Assembly (NCBI GenBank): GCA_963828405.1
Contig: CAWHEG010000031.1
Coordinates: 3,100,001-3,164,000 of the forward strand
DNA: 64,000 bases
DNA from: JANMJD01 sp963828405
Lineage (GTDB): Bacteria > Actinomycetota > Acidimicrobiia > Acidimicrobiales > Ilumatobacteraceae
Reading direction: 5' to 3'
In this document: piece by piece, positions 46,704 to 54,616 of the stretch
Numbering within the stretch: the stretch's first letter is position 1
Layout of the letters: each line of letters opens with the position of its first letter
Translations under genes and position numbers: made by a program
Notes under the pieces: model-generated
What the model was told of the DNA's origin: nothing
Seen by the model: only the letters and a program-made list of their open reading frames with translations
Databases searched by the model: none

Positions 46704-47687
46704 ATGGCGATGACCGCAACGACCACACGCACCCGGCCGCACTGCACGCCGCCCTCGATCATCCCCACCGCTCCGTGGCCGGGCCCCGAAGCTCTACTGG
46801 ACGTCGCCTCCGAAGCATTCGTCAGCGCGGCCGGCCGTGCCGGGCGATCGCTACCGGCCGACGTGTTCGACGCGCTCAACGACTTCGGCGATTTCGCCGG
46901 CGACTCGGGAGCGCTGCTGATCCACGACGTCCCGATCGGGGAGGTGCCCGACACCCCGCGGCGGCCGACGGCTCCGTCGAACAAGGACACGGTCAGCGAG
47001 TTCTCGCTGCTCACCGTCGCCCGCAGGCTCGGCCAGCCCGTCGGGTACCTGCCCGAGCACGGTGGCGACCTGGTTCAGAACATCGTCCCGGTGCCCGGAT
47101 CCGAGCAGCGTCAGGTCTCGACGTCGTCGCGGGTGCAGTTGATGTTCCACACCGAGGCGGCATTCCACCCCCATCGGCCCCATTACCTGTTGCTGCTCTG
47201 CCTCCGGGGAGATCGCGACGGGATCGCCCGCACGACGCTGGCCTCGGCCGCCGAGCTCGCTCCCCTGATCAGCCCGGCCAGCCGCCAGGCCCTGCACGAG
47301 CCGCGCTTCCGGACCGCGGTCGACGAGTCCTACCTCGACGGAGCCCCCTCCCCCGGGCTCGGTGCGCCCGCCGCCGTCTTCTACGGCGACCCCTCCGCCC
47401 CCCACATGGTGTTCGACGCCGATCTGATGGTCGGAACCGATCTGGCTGCCGAGCGTGCCCTGGCGGAGTTGGGCGCGGCGATCGAGGCCCACCACACCGG
47501 CGTCGTGCTCGAGGCCGGCGACCTGCTGATCGTCGACAACACCGTCGCCGTGCACGGTCGGAGCCCCTTCCGCCCCCGCTTCGACGGAGCCGATCGTTGG
47601 CTGCAGCGGACCTTCGTCGTGCCCGACCTGGCGGCCAGCGCAGCCGATCGCCGGGGCAGGATCGTCACCACCCGTTTCGGGGCGTGA
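46704..47687 (+). CDS. Fe(II)/2-oxoglutarate oxygenase, clavaminate synthase/asparagine oxygenase-like
   Basis: 327-residue non-heme iron oxygenase of the clavaminate-synthase-like (TauD-related) group, whose members hydroxylate the beta carbon of Asn, Arg or similar amino acids. The facial triad appears as H149 and E151 in FHTEAAFHPHRPHYL and H284 in VAVHGRSPF. The 2-oxoglutarate-binding arginine is expected in PRFDGADRWLQR. A strong AGGAGG site (46694-46699) precedes two in-frame ATGs; 46704 is used, but 46710 has the better spacing. The next gene is a threonine aldolase 28 nt downstream, so the hydroxylated amino acid may be cleaved there. Confidence 0.87.
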   Translation: MAMTATTTRTRPHCTPPSIIPTAPWPGPEALLDVASEAFVSAAGRAGRSLPADVFDALNDFGDFAGDSGALLIHDVPIGEVPDTPRRPTAPSNKDTVSEFSLLTVARRLGQPVGYLPEHGGDLVQNIVPVPGSEQRQVSTSSRVQLMFHTEAAFHPHRPHYLLLLCLRGDRDGIARTTLASAAELAPLISPASRQALHEPRFRTAVDESYLDGAPSPGLGAPAAVFYGDPSAPHMVFDADLMVGTDLAAERALAELGAAIEAHHTGVVLEAGDLLIVDNTVAVHGRSPFRPRFDGADRWLQRTFVVPDLAASAADRRGRIVTTRFGA

Positions 47688-47715
47688 AGCGCCGGGTGCG
47701 CGAGCACCCCCGACC

Positions 47716-48801
47716 GTGACCGAGAATGCCCCGATGGACAACTCGACGCCGGCCGCCCGGTTCAGCCTCGCCAGTGACAACTCGGCCGGCGTGCACCCGG
47801 CGGTGATGGACGCGCTGGTCCGTGCCAACCACGGTCACGCCCTCGCCTACGGTTACGACCCCCTCACGGCGACGGTCGACCGGCAGTTCGACGACCTGTT
47901 CGGACGCCCCGTGGACACCTTCTACGTGTGGCACGGCACCGGGGCCAACGTGCTCGCCCTGGCCGCTCTGGCGATGGCCAACGGGCCCCGGTGGGCGGTG
48001 GTGTGCACCGACGTCTCCCACATCCATGTCGACGAGACGGGCGCTCCGGAGCGGATGGTCGGCCTCAAACTGCTCCCCGCGCCGACCCTCGACGCCAAGT
48101 TGACCGCCGACGCCATCGAACGGGCCGCGGTCCCCCTCGGCGACGAGCACCACCCCCAGCCCGGTGTCGTCTCGATCACCCAGTCCACCGAGAGCGGCAC
48201 GCTGTACTCCGCCGAGGAGATCGGCGTGCTGTGCGACACGGCCCACCGTCACGGCATGCTCGTCCACCTCGACGGCGCCCGCATCGCCAACGCCGCAGCC
48301 GCGCTCGGTGGCACGGTCGAGGCGCTCCGCTCGTTCACCGTCGAGGCCGGGGTGGACGCGATCTCCTTCGGAGGCACCAAGAACGGGGCGATGTACGGCG
48401 AGGCCGTCGTGATCTGCACCCCGGCGCTGGCCGCCCCGGTGAAGTACCTGCGCAAGCAACTCGGCCAGCTGCCGTCGAAGATGCGCTTCGTCTCGGCCCA
48501 GTTGGGTGCGCTGCTCACCGACGAACTCTGGTTGGCGAACGCCGGCCATGCCAACGCCATGGCCGGCCGTCTCCACCGATCGCTGGAGGGTCTCCCCCTG
48601 GTACGCGTTGGCGCGCCACCCGCCGTCAACAGCATGTTCCCGATGCTTGACCCGACTCACGCAGCATCACTACGCAACGTGGCCGACTTCTACGATTGGG
48701 ATCTCCATCGCCACCAGGTGCGTTGGATGACCTCGTGGGATACGACGGAAGCTCAAGTTGACCTCTTCGTCGATGCTGTTCGACGACTACCGACGGTGTG
48801 A
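47716..48801 (+). CDS. Threonine aldolase-family beta-hydroxy-amino-acid lyase
   Basis: 361-residue PLP enzyme of the threonine aldolase/beta-eliminating lyase group. Motifs: FSLASDNSAGVHPAVMDAL, YGYDPLTA, HVDETGAPERM (His stacking on PLP), LVHLDGARIANAAAALG, and the PLP lysine K222 in ISFGGTKNGAMYGEAVV. Members cleave beta-hydroxy-alpha-amino acids to glycine plus an aldehyde. GTG start, 28 nt after the oxygenase stop. The pairing suggests that the oxygenase's beta-hydroxylated product is its substrate (inference); an independent threonine-degrading role is the alternative. Confidence 0.88.
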   Translation: MTENAPMDNSTPAARFSLASDNSAGVHPAVMDALVRANHGHALAYGYDPLTATVDRQFDDLFGRPVDTFYVWHGTGANVLALAALAMANGPRWAVVCTDVSHIHVDETGAPERMVGLKLLPAPTLDAKLTADAIERAAVPLGDEHHPQPGVVSITQSTESGTLYSAEEIGVLCDTAHRHGMLVHLDGARIANAAAALGGTVEALRSFTVEAGVDAISFGGTKNGAMYGEAVVICTPALAAPVKYLRKQLGQLPSKMRFVSAQLGALLTDELWLANAGHANAMAGRLHRSLEGLPLVRVGAPPAVNSMFPMLDPTHAASLRNVADFYDWDLHRHQVRWMTSWDTTEAQVDLFVDAVRRLPTV

Positions 48802-48844
48802 CCACCGCATTCCGAGAAACTGACAGAAACTTGTCCGGAGATAA

Positions 48845-48874
48845 TTGACTGATCGGTTAAATCCTCCGTAACAT
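48845..48874 (+). promoter_or_regulatory. Promoter upstream of whiB
   Basis: TTGACT (48845-48850), 18-bp spacer, TAACAT (48869-48874), in a locally AT-rich stretch; it leaves a leader of about 60 nt with a GAGGGG ribosome binding site. Confidence 0.45.
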
Positions 48875-48943
48875 CACCGAGGGTCGTCGGAGTTGGGATG
48901 TCCGGCGTGGGATTCGAGCTGCGAACGGATTGAGGGGATCTTC

Positions 48944-49258
48944 ATGGCGCTAATCGAGGCCGAGCGTCCAGGCGAGCAGCCTGCGAAGCACTGGATGCGG
49001 GCGGGTGCATGCCGCGGGCTCACCGTGCTGTTCTTCCCGCCATCTGCCGAACGGCCCCAGGCGAGGGATCGGCGCGAGGCGAGCGCTCGGGCGGTCTGCG
49101 CCGGTTGCGCGATCCTCCACCAATGCCGCGAATACGCCCGGCAGAACCACGAGTACGGCTTCTGGGGCGGCGAGTCCGAGGACGAGCGACACGCGGCGGG
49201 CTTCCGACTGATCGCCCCGATCGGCACGCGCGCCCGCCCCGAGACGCTCGCCAGCTGA
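48944..49258 (+). CDS. WhiB-family iron-sulfur transcriptional regulator
   Basis: 104-residue Wbl protein. The four cluster-binding cysteines are C23, C52, C55 and C61 (C-x28-C-x2-C-x5-C), followed by the family's turn GFWGGESEDER. The spacing is canonical, so a [4Fe-4S] cluster is expected. The C-terminal tail is short and not strongly basic. Wbl proteins work by binding the primary sigma factor's C-terminal region. The ATG at 48944 is supported by GAGGGG upstream; the frame is open to 48893. The gene stands alone, and its targets are unknown. Confidence 0.93.
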   Translation: MALIEAERPGEQPAKHWMRAGACRGLTVLFFPPSAERPQARDRREASARAVCAGCAILHQCREYARQNHEYGFWGGESEDERHAAGFRLIAPIGTRARPETLAS

Positions 49259-49327
49259 GCCGGCGCTCCCCACTCGCCGTGGTGCCGGGGCCGTCCGGTT
49301 CGCTGTCGGCCCGGTTCCCGGTCCGCC

Positions 49328-49333
49328 TACGCT
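49328..49333 (+). promoter_or_regulatory. -10 element before the leader ORF
   Basis: TACGCT, ending 6 nt before the ATG at 49340. Confidence 0.35.
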
Positions 49334-49339
49334 GCGATC

Positions 49340-49432
49340 ATGGCCTGCGATGAGACGTTGCGGTTCGCTCCGCGGGTGAGCGGGATGGCGCGGCCATGCC
49401 GCGGCCACCTCGACGACGCGGGACTGCGCTGA
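49340..49432 (+). CDS. Possible leader ORF upstream of the kinase-like gene
   Basis: 30-residue ORF (begins MACDETLRFAPRV) whose stop is 2 nt before the GTG of the next gene, in another frame. A -10-like TACGCT lies 6 nt before its ATG, so it would be leaderless. It could be translated to deliver ribosomes to the kinase gene, which has no ribosome binding site of its own. The peptide has two cysteines and no regulatory codon run. It may be chance in high-GC DNA. Confidence 0.3.
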   Translation: MACDETLRFAPRVSGMARPCRGHLDDAGLR

Positions 49433-49434
49433 GC

Positions 49435-50481
49435 GTGCAGGCGAGCGAACACCGGCTGCTCCTCGAGCGCGTCTGGCGGGACTACGGCGACCGGCGCCGG
49501 GTGCTCGACGTCACCGAGGTCAGCGCGATGGTGTCGACGAACCGTGTGTACCGGCTGAGCCTCGACGACGGCGACGAGGTCTACGCCAAAGTCAGCTCGT
49601 ACGGCTCGTACTTCCTGTTCGCCGAGGACCACGACCGCATCCACCGCTGCGTCGAGGAGCTGCGCGGCACCCGCTTCGAGGGGATGCTCGCCGACGTGCT
49701 GACCCACGACGGGAGGATCTACACCTGGTACGACGAGCGGCAGTGGGCGGTGTTGTACCGGGGCGTCGAACGGCGCCACGGGCTCGGGCGCATCCTCACC
49801 GATGGCCAGATCGAGCGGTTCGCCCGGGAGATCGCCGCCTTCCACCTGGCCTGCACCGAGATGGCGCCGCGCATACCGCTCACCTCGAAGTCGATCAAGT
49901 CCGATGCCATCCACCTGCTCGATCTGCTCGAGAGCCCCTTCGCCCCGCGCAACTTCGAGCTCCCGCCCGAGCACATCGGGGTACTGCGGCGCCACACCCA
50001 CGACTTCCTGATGCGGCTCGACGAGGTGCGTTACGACTACTGGACGAAGATCCCCGTCCTGATCGACTGGAACCTCGGCAACTTCTCGGTCACCGCGACG
50101 GGCGACGACTTCGAGCTGTTCTCCCGTTGGGACTACGACTGGTTCAGGATCGAGCCGCGCCTGTTGGACTTCTACTTCCTGTCGAGGGTCTCGAGTCGTA
50201 CCGGGGATCGGACGCAGTTCACCTACGGCTCGAACACCCTGGTCGAGCCCCGTTTCCAGCGGTTCATCGCTGCCTATCACGGCGTGATGCCGCTGAGCGC
50301 CGACGATGTGCGCTTCCTGCCCGAGGTGTACCGCTTCTTCATCCTCAACTACGTGATCCGCGAAGGGGCGCGCTTCTTCCGCCCGGACTACTGCGCCAAG
50401 TTCCGCCGCGAGGCGGTCACCCGCCACCTGCCCGGGCTGGACCACCTCGATATCACCCCGCTGCTCGACATCGTCGGCTGA
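49435..50481 (+). CDS. Phosphotransferase-fold (APH-like) protein
   Basis: 348-residue protein kinase-like/aminoglycoside-phosphotransferase fold. A lysine in EVYAKVSSYGSYF could bind ATP. The catalytic-loop equivalent is VLIDWNLGNFSV and the metal-binding aspartate segment is SRWDYDWFRIEPRLLDFYFL. In the catalytic loop, the usual HGDLHxxN is changed to IDWNLGN, so activity is uncertain. The substrate is unknown, and resistance should not be assumed. The GTG at 49435 is preferred; an in-frame ATG at 49396 adds 13 arginine/proline-rich residues. It precedes the ribokinase gene by 41 nt, but that gene has its own -10. Confidence 0.72.
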   Translation: MQASEHRLLLERVWRDYGDRRRVLDVTEVSAMVSTNRVYRLSLDDGDEVYAKVSSYGSYFLFAEDHDRIHRCVEELRGTRFEGMLADVLTHDGRIYTWYDERQWAVLYRGVERRHGLGRILTDGQIERFAREIAAFHLACTEMAPRIPLTSKSIKSDAIHLLDLLESPFAPRNFELPPEHIGVLRRHTHDFLMRLDEVRYDYWTKIPVLIDWNLGNFSVTATGDDFELFSRWDYDWFRIEPRLLDFYFLSRVSSRTGDRTQFTYGSNTLVEPRFQRFIAAYHGVMPLSADDVRFLPEVYRFFILNYVIREGARFFRPDYCAKFRREAVTRHLPGLDHLDITPLLDIVG

Positions 50482-50510
50482 TCCGATCTGGAGCGGGCGC
50501 TGACGTTGGT

Positions 50511-50516
50511 TAGGGT
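50511..50516 (+). promoter_or_regulatory. -10 element of the ribokinase gene
   Basis: TAGGGT, ending 6 nt before the ATG at 50523. Confidence 0.5.
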
Positions 50517-50522
50517 CCGGAG

Positions 50523-51431
50523 ATGGTCACGACTGACGTGAATCGGCCGGCGGCGCTGGTCTGCGTGATCGGCAGCGCCAACCTCGACCTCGTGGCCCGT
50601 GCGGCACGGATCCCCCGACCCGGCGAGACGGTGATGGGCTACGACTACTTCGAGGCGGCCGGCGGCAAGGGTCTCAACCAGGCGGTCGCCGCGGCCCGAT
50701 CGGGGGCGGACGTCTCCTTCCTCGCCGCACTGGGAACGGACGGGGCGGCCGACGCGCTGATCTCCGTGGCCGAGGCCGAAGGCATCTCGACGGCGGCGGT
50801 CCGCCGGGTGGCCGGGCCGACGGGTCGGGCGCTGATCAGCGTCGGCGACGACGGGGAGAACTCGATCGTCGTCGTCCCCGGCGCCAACACCTCGCTCGAT
50901 GCACGTCATATCCGCATCCACGGGCCGACGGTCGCTCGTGCCCAGGTCGTGCTCGCCCAGCTCGAGGTGCCGATCCCAGCCGTGATCGCCGCATTCGAGG
51001 TGGCCCGAGCGGTCGGCGCCACGACCGTGCTCAACCCCGCGCCGGCCATCGAGCTCCCCGACGAACTGCTCGCCCTGGTCGACGTGCTGATCCCCAACGA
51101 GCACGAGGCCGACACGCTGGGCGGGATCACCCACCTGCGACAGCTCGGCATCCACACGATCATCGTCACCGAGGGCCCGCTCGGGTGTCGGCTGTTCACC
51201 GGCGGCGGCGAGGAGCGCATCGCCCCGTTCGAGGTCGTCGCCATCGATACGACCGCTGCCGGCGATTCGTTCTGCGGATCGTTGTGCGCCCGCCTGGCCA
51301 TCGGCGAGCCGATCCGCCGGGCCCTCGTCTGGGCCAACGCCGCCGGGGCCCTGGCGACCACCGTGACGGGCGCCGTACCCTCCATCCCCCGGGCCGCGGC
51401 GATCGAGGAGCTGATCAGCGTCCGAGGGTGA
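50523..51431 (+). CDS. Ribokinase-like PfkB-family sugar kinase
   Basis: 302-residue PfkB/ribokinase. The N-terminal signature is AAGGKGLNQAVAAARSGADV. The C-terminal ATP/anion-hole signature is DTTAAGDSFCGSLCARLA, with the catalytic Asp in AAGDSF. The SANLDLVARAARIPRPGET start is ribokinase-like, so ribose to ribose 5-phosphate is the best guess, though other sugars or nucleosides are possible. No transporter or regulator lies beside it. Its 3' end overlaps prmA, which is convergent, by 17 nt. Confidence 0.88.
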   Translation: MVTTDVNRPAALVCVIGSANLDLVARAARIPRPGETVMGYDYFEAAGGKGLNQAVAAARSGADVSFLAALGTDGAADALISVAEAEGISTAAVRRVAGPTGRALISVGDDGENSIVVVPGANTSLDARHIRIHGPTVARAQVVLAQLEVPIPAVIAAFEVARAVGATTVLNPAPAIELPDELLALVDVLIPNEHEADTLGGITHLRQLGIHTIIVTEGPLGCRLFTGGGEERIAPFEVVAIDTTAAGDSFCGSLCARLAIGEPIRRALVWANAAGALATTVTGAVPSIPRAAAIEELISVRG

Positions 51432-52245
51432 CGGCCACCCACCCGGCGCAGCGCTCGACGGCCGCGACCGTGAAGCCGCCGAGTGTGGCGACGACGTGGT
51501 CGTAGCCTCCGTCCAGCAGCCCGCTGATGATGAGCACGCCGTCAGCGGCGACCACCCGCTCCAGGTCGGGGGCCAGCCGGATCAGCGTCGGGGCGAGGAT
51601 GTTGGCCACCACCAGGTCGAATGTGGCGTCGATGTCCGCCAGTGCGGTGCACGACACCTCGATCCGATCGGCCACGCCGTTGGCCCGGGCGTTGGCCCTC
51701 GTCACCTCGGGCGCGGCCGGCGAAATGTCGATCGCCACGGCGCGCTGCACGCCGGACAGACATCCGACGACGGCCAGCACCCCACTGCCGCACCCGACGT
51801 CGAGGAGCGAGCGGCCACTCCCCCACCCGGGCCGGGCGAGGACCCGCCGCATCGCCCGTAGCGTGGCGATGGTGGTCGGATGATCACCGAGCCCGAACGT
51901 CGGGCCTGGTTCGATGCGCACGACGGTCCCCGCGGGTGTCGTCGCGGACGCCTCGACCCAGGCCGGGGCGATGACCAGTGATTCGTCGATCACCGCTGGC
52001 TGGGCGTAGTCGCGCCACGTCTCGGCGACGGTGGGGTCGACCTCGACCAGTCGCCACACCCACCCACCAGGCAGCGTGGCGCTGAGCTCCCCGATCCGGG
52101 CACGGTCCTCGCCGAGAGCCGTCCACAGCTCCGTGCACCCATCAGCGCCCGCTCGCTCCTCGACCGCCACGACACCCCAGCCCCAGAGCACGTCGGAGGC
52201 GAGCTCGACCTCGTCGGGCGCGACGGCGAGCACGTAGGCGAGCAT
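51415..52245 (-). CDS. prmA: Ribosomal protein L11 methyltransferase-like
   Basis: 276-residue PrmA-type methyltransferase. The N-terminal small substrate-recognition domain is followed by GPTFGLGDHPTTIATLRAM, the SAM motif SLLDVGCGSGVLAVVG and the NILAPTLIRLAPD block (in the place of the usual NI...L). These are diagnostic for PrmA, which trimethylates L11. The protein is slightly short compared with E. coli PrmA (293). It follows the carbonic-anhydrase-like gene with only one nucleotide between stop and ATG. Confidence 0.9.
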   Translation of the reverse strand: MLAYVLAVAPDEVELASDVLWGWGVVAVEERAGADGCTELWTALGEDRARIGELSATLPGGWVWRLVEVDPTVAETWRDYAQPAVIDESLVIAPAWVEASATTPAGTVVRIEPGPTFGLGDHPTTIATLRAMRRVLARPGWGSGRSLLDVGCGSGVLAVVGCLSGVQRAVAIDISPAAPEVTRANARANGVADRIEVSCTALADIDATFDLVVANILAPTLIRLAPDLERVVAADGVLIISGLLDGGYDHVVATLGGFTVAAVERCAGWVAVTLGR

Positions 52246-52246
52246 C

Positions 52247-52774
52247 TCAGGCCGGTTCGTCGATGCGGCGGAGTCCGTCCCGGAACACCTTTGCCTTCAC
52301 CACGTACGTCTGGGCGGAATCGGCGATCAGCTCCGGGCGGGCCCGTCCCTCCTTGATCACCGCCGGCGCCCCCACGGCGATCGCCCCGGGAGGGACGAAG
52401 GTGTCGTTGAGCACGACGGAGTTCGCCGCGACGATCGAGCCCGTCGAGACCACCACCCGGTGGAGGACGACCGACGCGTTGCCGACGAGTGCGCCGTTCT
52501 CGACCGTGCAGCCCTCGAGGTGGACGATGTGCCCGATGGTGCAGTCGTCGCCGACGATGGTCGGCGACTCCTCGGTGGTGTGGATCACCGAGCCGTCCTG
52601 GATGGAGGACCGCTGCCCGATCACGATCGCCCCTCCGTCGCCGCGCAGCACGGCGCACGGCCAGACCGAGCTGTGGGCACCGATGGTGACGTTGCCGATC
52701 ACCACCGCATCGGGATGGATGTAGGCGTCGGGATGGATGTCGGGAACCAGATCGCCGAGCGCATAGATGGGCAT
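52247..52774 (-). CDS. Gamma carbonic anhydrase-like left-handed beta-helix protein
   Basis: 175-residue trimeric LbetaH protein with hexapeptide repeats (VVIGNVTIGAHSSVWPCAVL onward). Potential zinc histidines are in SVIHTTEESP and CTIGHIVHLEGC. In classical gamma carbonic anhydrases the second motif is GHxxxxHGC; here Glu occupies the last position and a His lies two residues earlier, so metal binding may differ. Function could be carbonic anhydrase or an acyl-CoA-thioesterase-like role as in PaaY. It is the first gene of an operon with prmA. Confidence 0.85.
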   Translation of the reverse strand: MPIYALGDLVPDIHPDAYIHPDAVVIGNVTIGAHSSVWPCAVLRGDGGAIVIGQRSSIQDGSVIHTTEESPTIVGDDCTIGHIVHLEGCTVENGALVGNASVVLHRVVVSTGSIVAANSVVLNDTFVPPGAIAVGAPAVIKEGRARPELIADSAQTYVVKAKVFRDGLRRIDEPA

Positions 52775-52781
52775 CGACCCG

Positions 52782-52787
52782 ACGCTA
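52782..52787 (-). promoter_or_regulatory. -10 element of the carbonic anhydrase-like/prmA operon
   Basis: TAGCGT on the minus strand, ending 7 nt before the ATG at 52774. Confidence 0.45.
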
Positions 52788-52825
52788 CCCCGGTCCGCAG
52801 CTGTGGGCCGGAGCGCCGGAAAGGA

Positions 52826-52831
52826 TACGGT
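52826..52831 (+). promoter_or_regulatory. -10 element of the repeat-rich protein gene
   Basis: TACGGT, ending 8 nt before the ATG at 52840. Confidence 0.45.
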
Positions 52832-52839
52832 GGTGACCC

Positions 52840-54555
52840 ATGTCCCGCAGGATCGAGATCGAACTGACGAGCGCGCGCCCCGACGGCGTCCTCACCTGGC
52901 GCGCCGCCGGAGCCCGCGAGCCACGAGGGACGGTCGATCCCTCGCTCTTGCCGGCCACCGTCAAGGTCGGCGATGTGCTCAAGGTCGATGCCGACATCGA
53001 GGTGGACGGGATCACCATCCTCGGCGTCGCCGGCCTCGCCCGCGCCCGCAGGGAGCCGACCCGGCTCGAACTGGTCTCCGCCGACCGGCCGTTCGAGCCC
53101 GTGACCCAGACGCTCGCCCGGCGCGAGCGCGGCGATCGCGGCGACCGCGGCGACAGGGGCGACCGCCCCCGCCGTGACCGGCCGGCCCGTGACGGCGACC
53201 GCCCCCGCCGTGAGGGAGGCGACCGCCCCGGCGGATCCGATCGTCCCCGCGCCGATCGGCCCGGCCGCGACGACCGCTCCGCCCGCGACGCAGGGCGCCC
53301 GCCGCGCGACGGGGAGCGGGTCTACCGCGATCGACCGGCCCGCTCCCGTATGGAGCCCGTTCCGGAGCTGCCCCAGCGGCCCCGCGCCACCCGCCTCAAG
53401 CCGGGCCGTGCCCATCGCAGCGCCGTGCTCGACGATCTGCCCGAGGCACAGCGCGCCATCGCAGAGAAGGCGTTGCAGGGTGGCATCCCGGCCGTTCGTG
53501 CCGCAGTGGACGAACAGAACGCCCAGCTCAGGTCGCAGGGCAAGGAGGAGATCCCGGCGGCGGGTCTGCTCAAGATGGCCGAGGAGCTCCTTCCCCGCCT
53601 GCGCGTGGCCGAGTGGCTCGATCGGGCCCACGCCGCCAAGGGAGACATCGACCGCCTCGACCTGCGCGATCTCCGGTCCGTGGTCGCCGCCTCCGACGAT
53701 CCCATGATCACCCGCGACGAGACCAGCCGAGAGCTGGCCAACGATCTCAAGGCCGCCCTGCTCAGCCGGCAGGAGAAGGCCTCGGCCGAATGGCTCGAGG
53801 ACATCGGCATGGCCCTCGACATCGGCCGGGTGATCCGCGCCCTGAAGATGTCCTCGGAGCCCCCCAAGGCCGGCATGCGCTTCCCGACCGACCTGGCCGC
53901 CAGGCTGTCGAGCGCCGCCATCGCCTCGCTCACCCCCGAGGCGCTCCCCGAGCGCTGGGCCGCCGTGCTCGAGGCCGCGGCATTCTCCCCGATCCGGGCG
54001 CAGGTGGTGCCCGCCGCGCCCCCGACGAGTGTCAACGACGAGCTCACGGCGACGATCACCCGACTGGCGGCGCTGTTGCCCCAGATCGCCGCTCTGTTCG
54101 GCATCACCCCGGCCGCCGGCGCCCATTCGCCCAAGCCGTTGCGTCCAGGGCGCAAGCCCGATCCCCGCAAGCCGGATGCCCGCAGGCCCGGCGCACCCGT
54201 TCCCGGGCGTCCCGAGGGCGCCAGGTCCCCCCGGCCCACTCCCCCGGCCGCCCGTCCGGCCCCCGAGACCGCTGCGGCATCCGAGCCCGTACCCGCCGAA
54301 CCCGCCGTTGCTGTGGCTGCCGCCATCCCTGAGGTGGCGGACTTCGCCGAGGTCACCGAGGTCACCGAGGTCACCGAGGTCGCTGACGTGGCCGAGGTCA
54401 CCGAGGTCACCGACGTCGCCGAGGTCACCGAGATCGCCGAGGTCACCGAGATCGCCGACGTCACCGAGGCTGCGGACGTGGTCGACGCCATCACGGATTC
54501 ACCCGACGATGCGATGTCGGACGATGCCGTGTCGGACGAGTCCTCCGCCTCCTGA
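52840..54555 (+). CDS. Repeat-rich protein of unknown function (probably Acidimicrobiia-conserved)
   Basis: 571 residues. N-terminal ~85: small beta-rich domain (IEIELTSARPDGVLTWRAAG through VDADIEVDGITILGV). 90-165: Arg/Gly/Asp-rich, with GDR units repeated in tandem. About 180-400: folded helical core (AQRAIAEKALQGGIPAVRAA, MAEELLPRLRVAEWLDRA, LRDLRSVVAASDD). Then a proline-rich linker, and from about 490 an acidic tail with EVTEV/EVAD units repeated about a dozen times. The layout of basic RGD-rich and acidic low-complexity arms around a core resembles RNA-binding or chaperone-like proteins, but nothing identifies a function. I recall similar proteins in Acidimicrobiia genomes without an assigned role. 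Confidence 0.75.
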   Translation: MSRRIEIELTSARPDGVLTWRAAGAREPRGTVDPSLLPATVKVGDVLKVDADIEVDGITILGVAGLARARREPTRLELVSADRPFEPVTQTLARRERGDRGDRGDRGDRPRRDRPARDGDRPRREGGDRPGGSDRPRADRPGRDDRSARDAGRPPRDGERVYRDRPARSRMEPVPELPQRPRATRLKPGRAHRSAVLDDLPEAQRAIAEKALQGGIPAVRAAVDEQNAQLRSQGKEEIPAAGLLKMAEELLPRLRVAEWLDRAHAAKGDIDRLDLRDLRSVVAASDDPMITRDETSRELANDLKAALLSRQEKASAEWLEDIGMALDIGRVIRALKMSSEPPKAGMRFPTDLAARLSSAAIASLTPEALPERWAAVLEAAAFSPIRAQVVPAAPPTSVNDELTATITRLAALLPQIAALFGITPAAGAHSPKPLRPGRKPDPRKPDARRPGAPVPGRPEGARSPRPTPPAARPAPETAAASEPVPAEPAVAVAAAIPEVADFAEVTEVTEVTEVADVAEVTEVTDVAEVTEIAEVTEIADVTEAADVVDAITDSPDDAMSDDAVSDESSAS

Positions 54556-54602
54556 GGTTGCCCACCTCCGGCGTCGGTGCGCTCCGGACGAGGGACCGTC
54601 TG

Positions 54603-54608
54603 TAGATT
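54603..54608 (+). promoter_or_regulatory. -10 element of the enoyl-CoA hydratase gene
   Basis: TAGATT, ending 8 nt before the ATG at 54617. Confidence 0.45.
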
Positions 54609-54616
54609 CCCCGTCC

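Noticed and set aside
54340..54480. Tandem GAGGTCACC-type repeats
   Set aside because: They encode the acidic EVTEV tail of the protein at 52840 and are in frame, so they are coding low complexity rather than a separate element.
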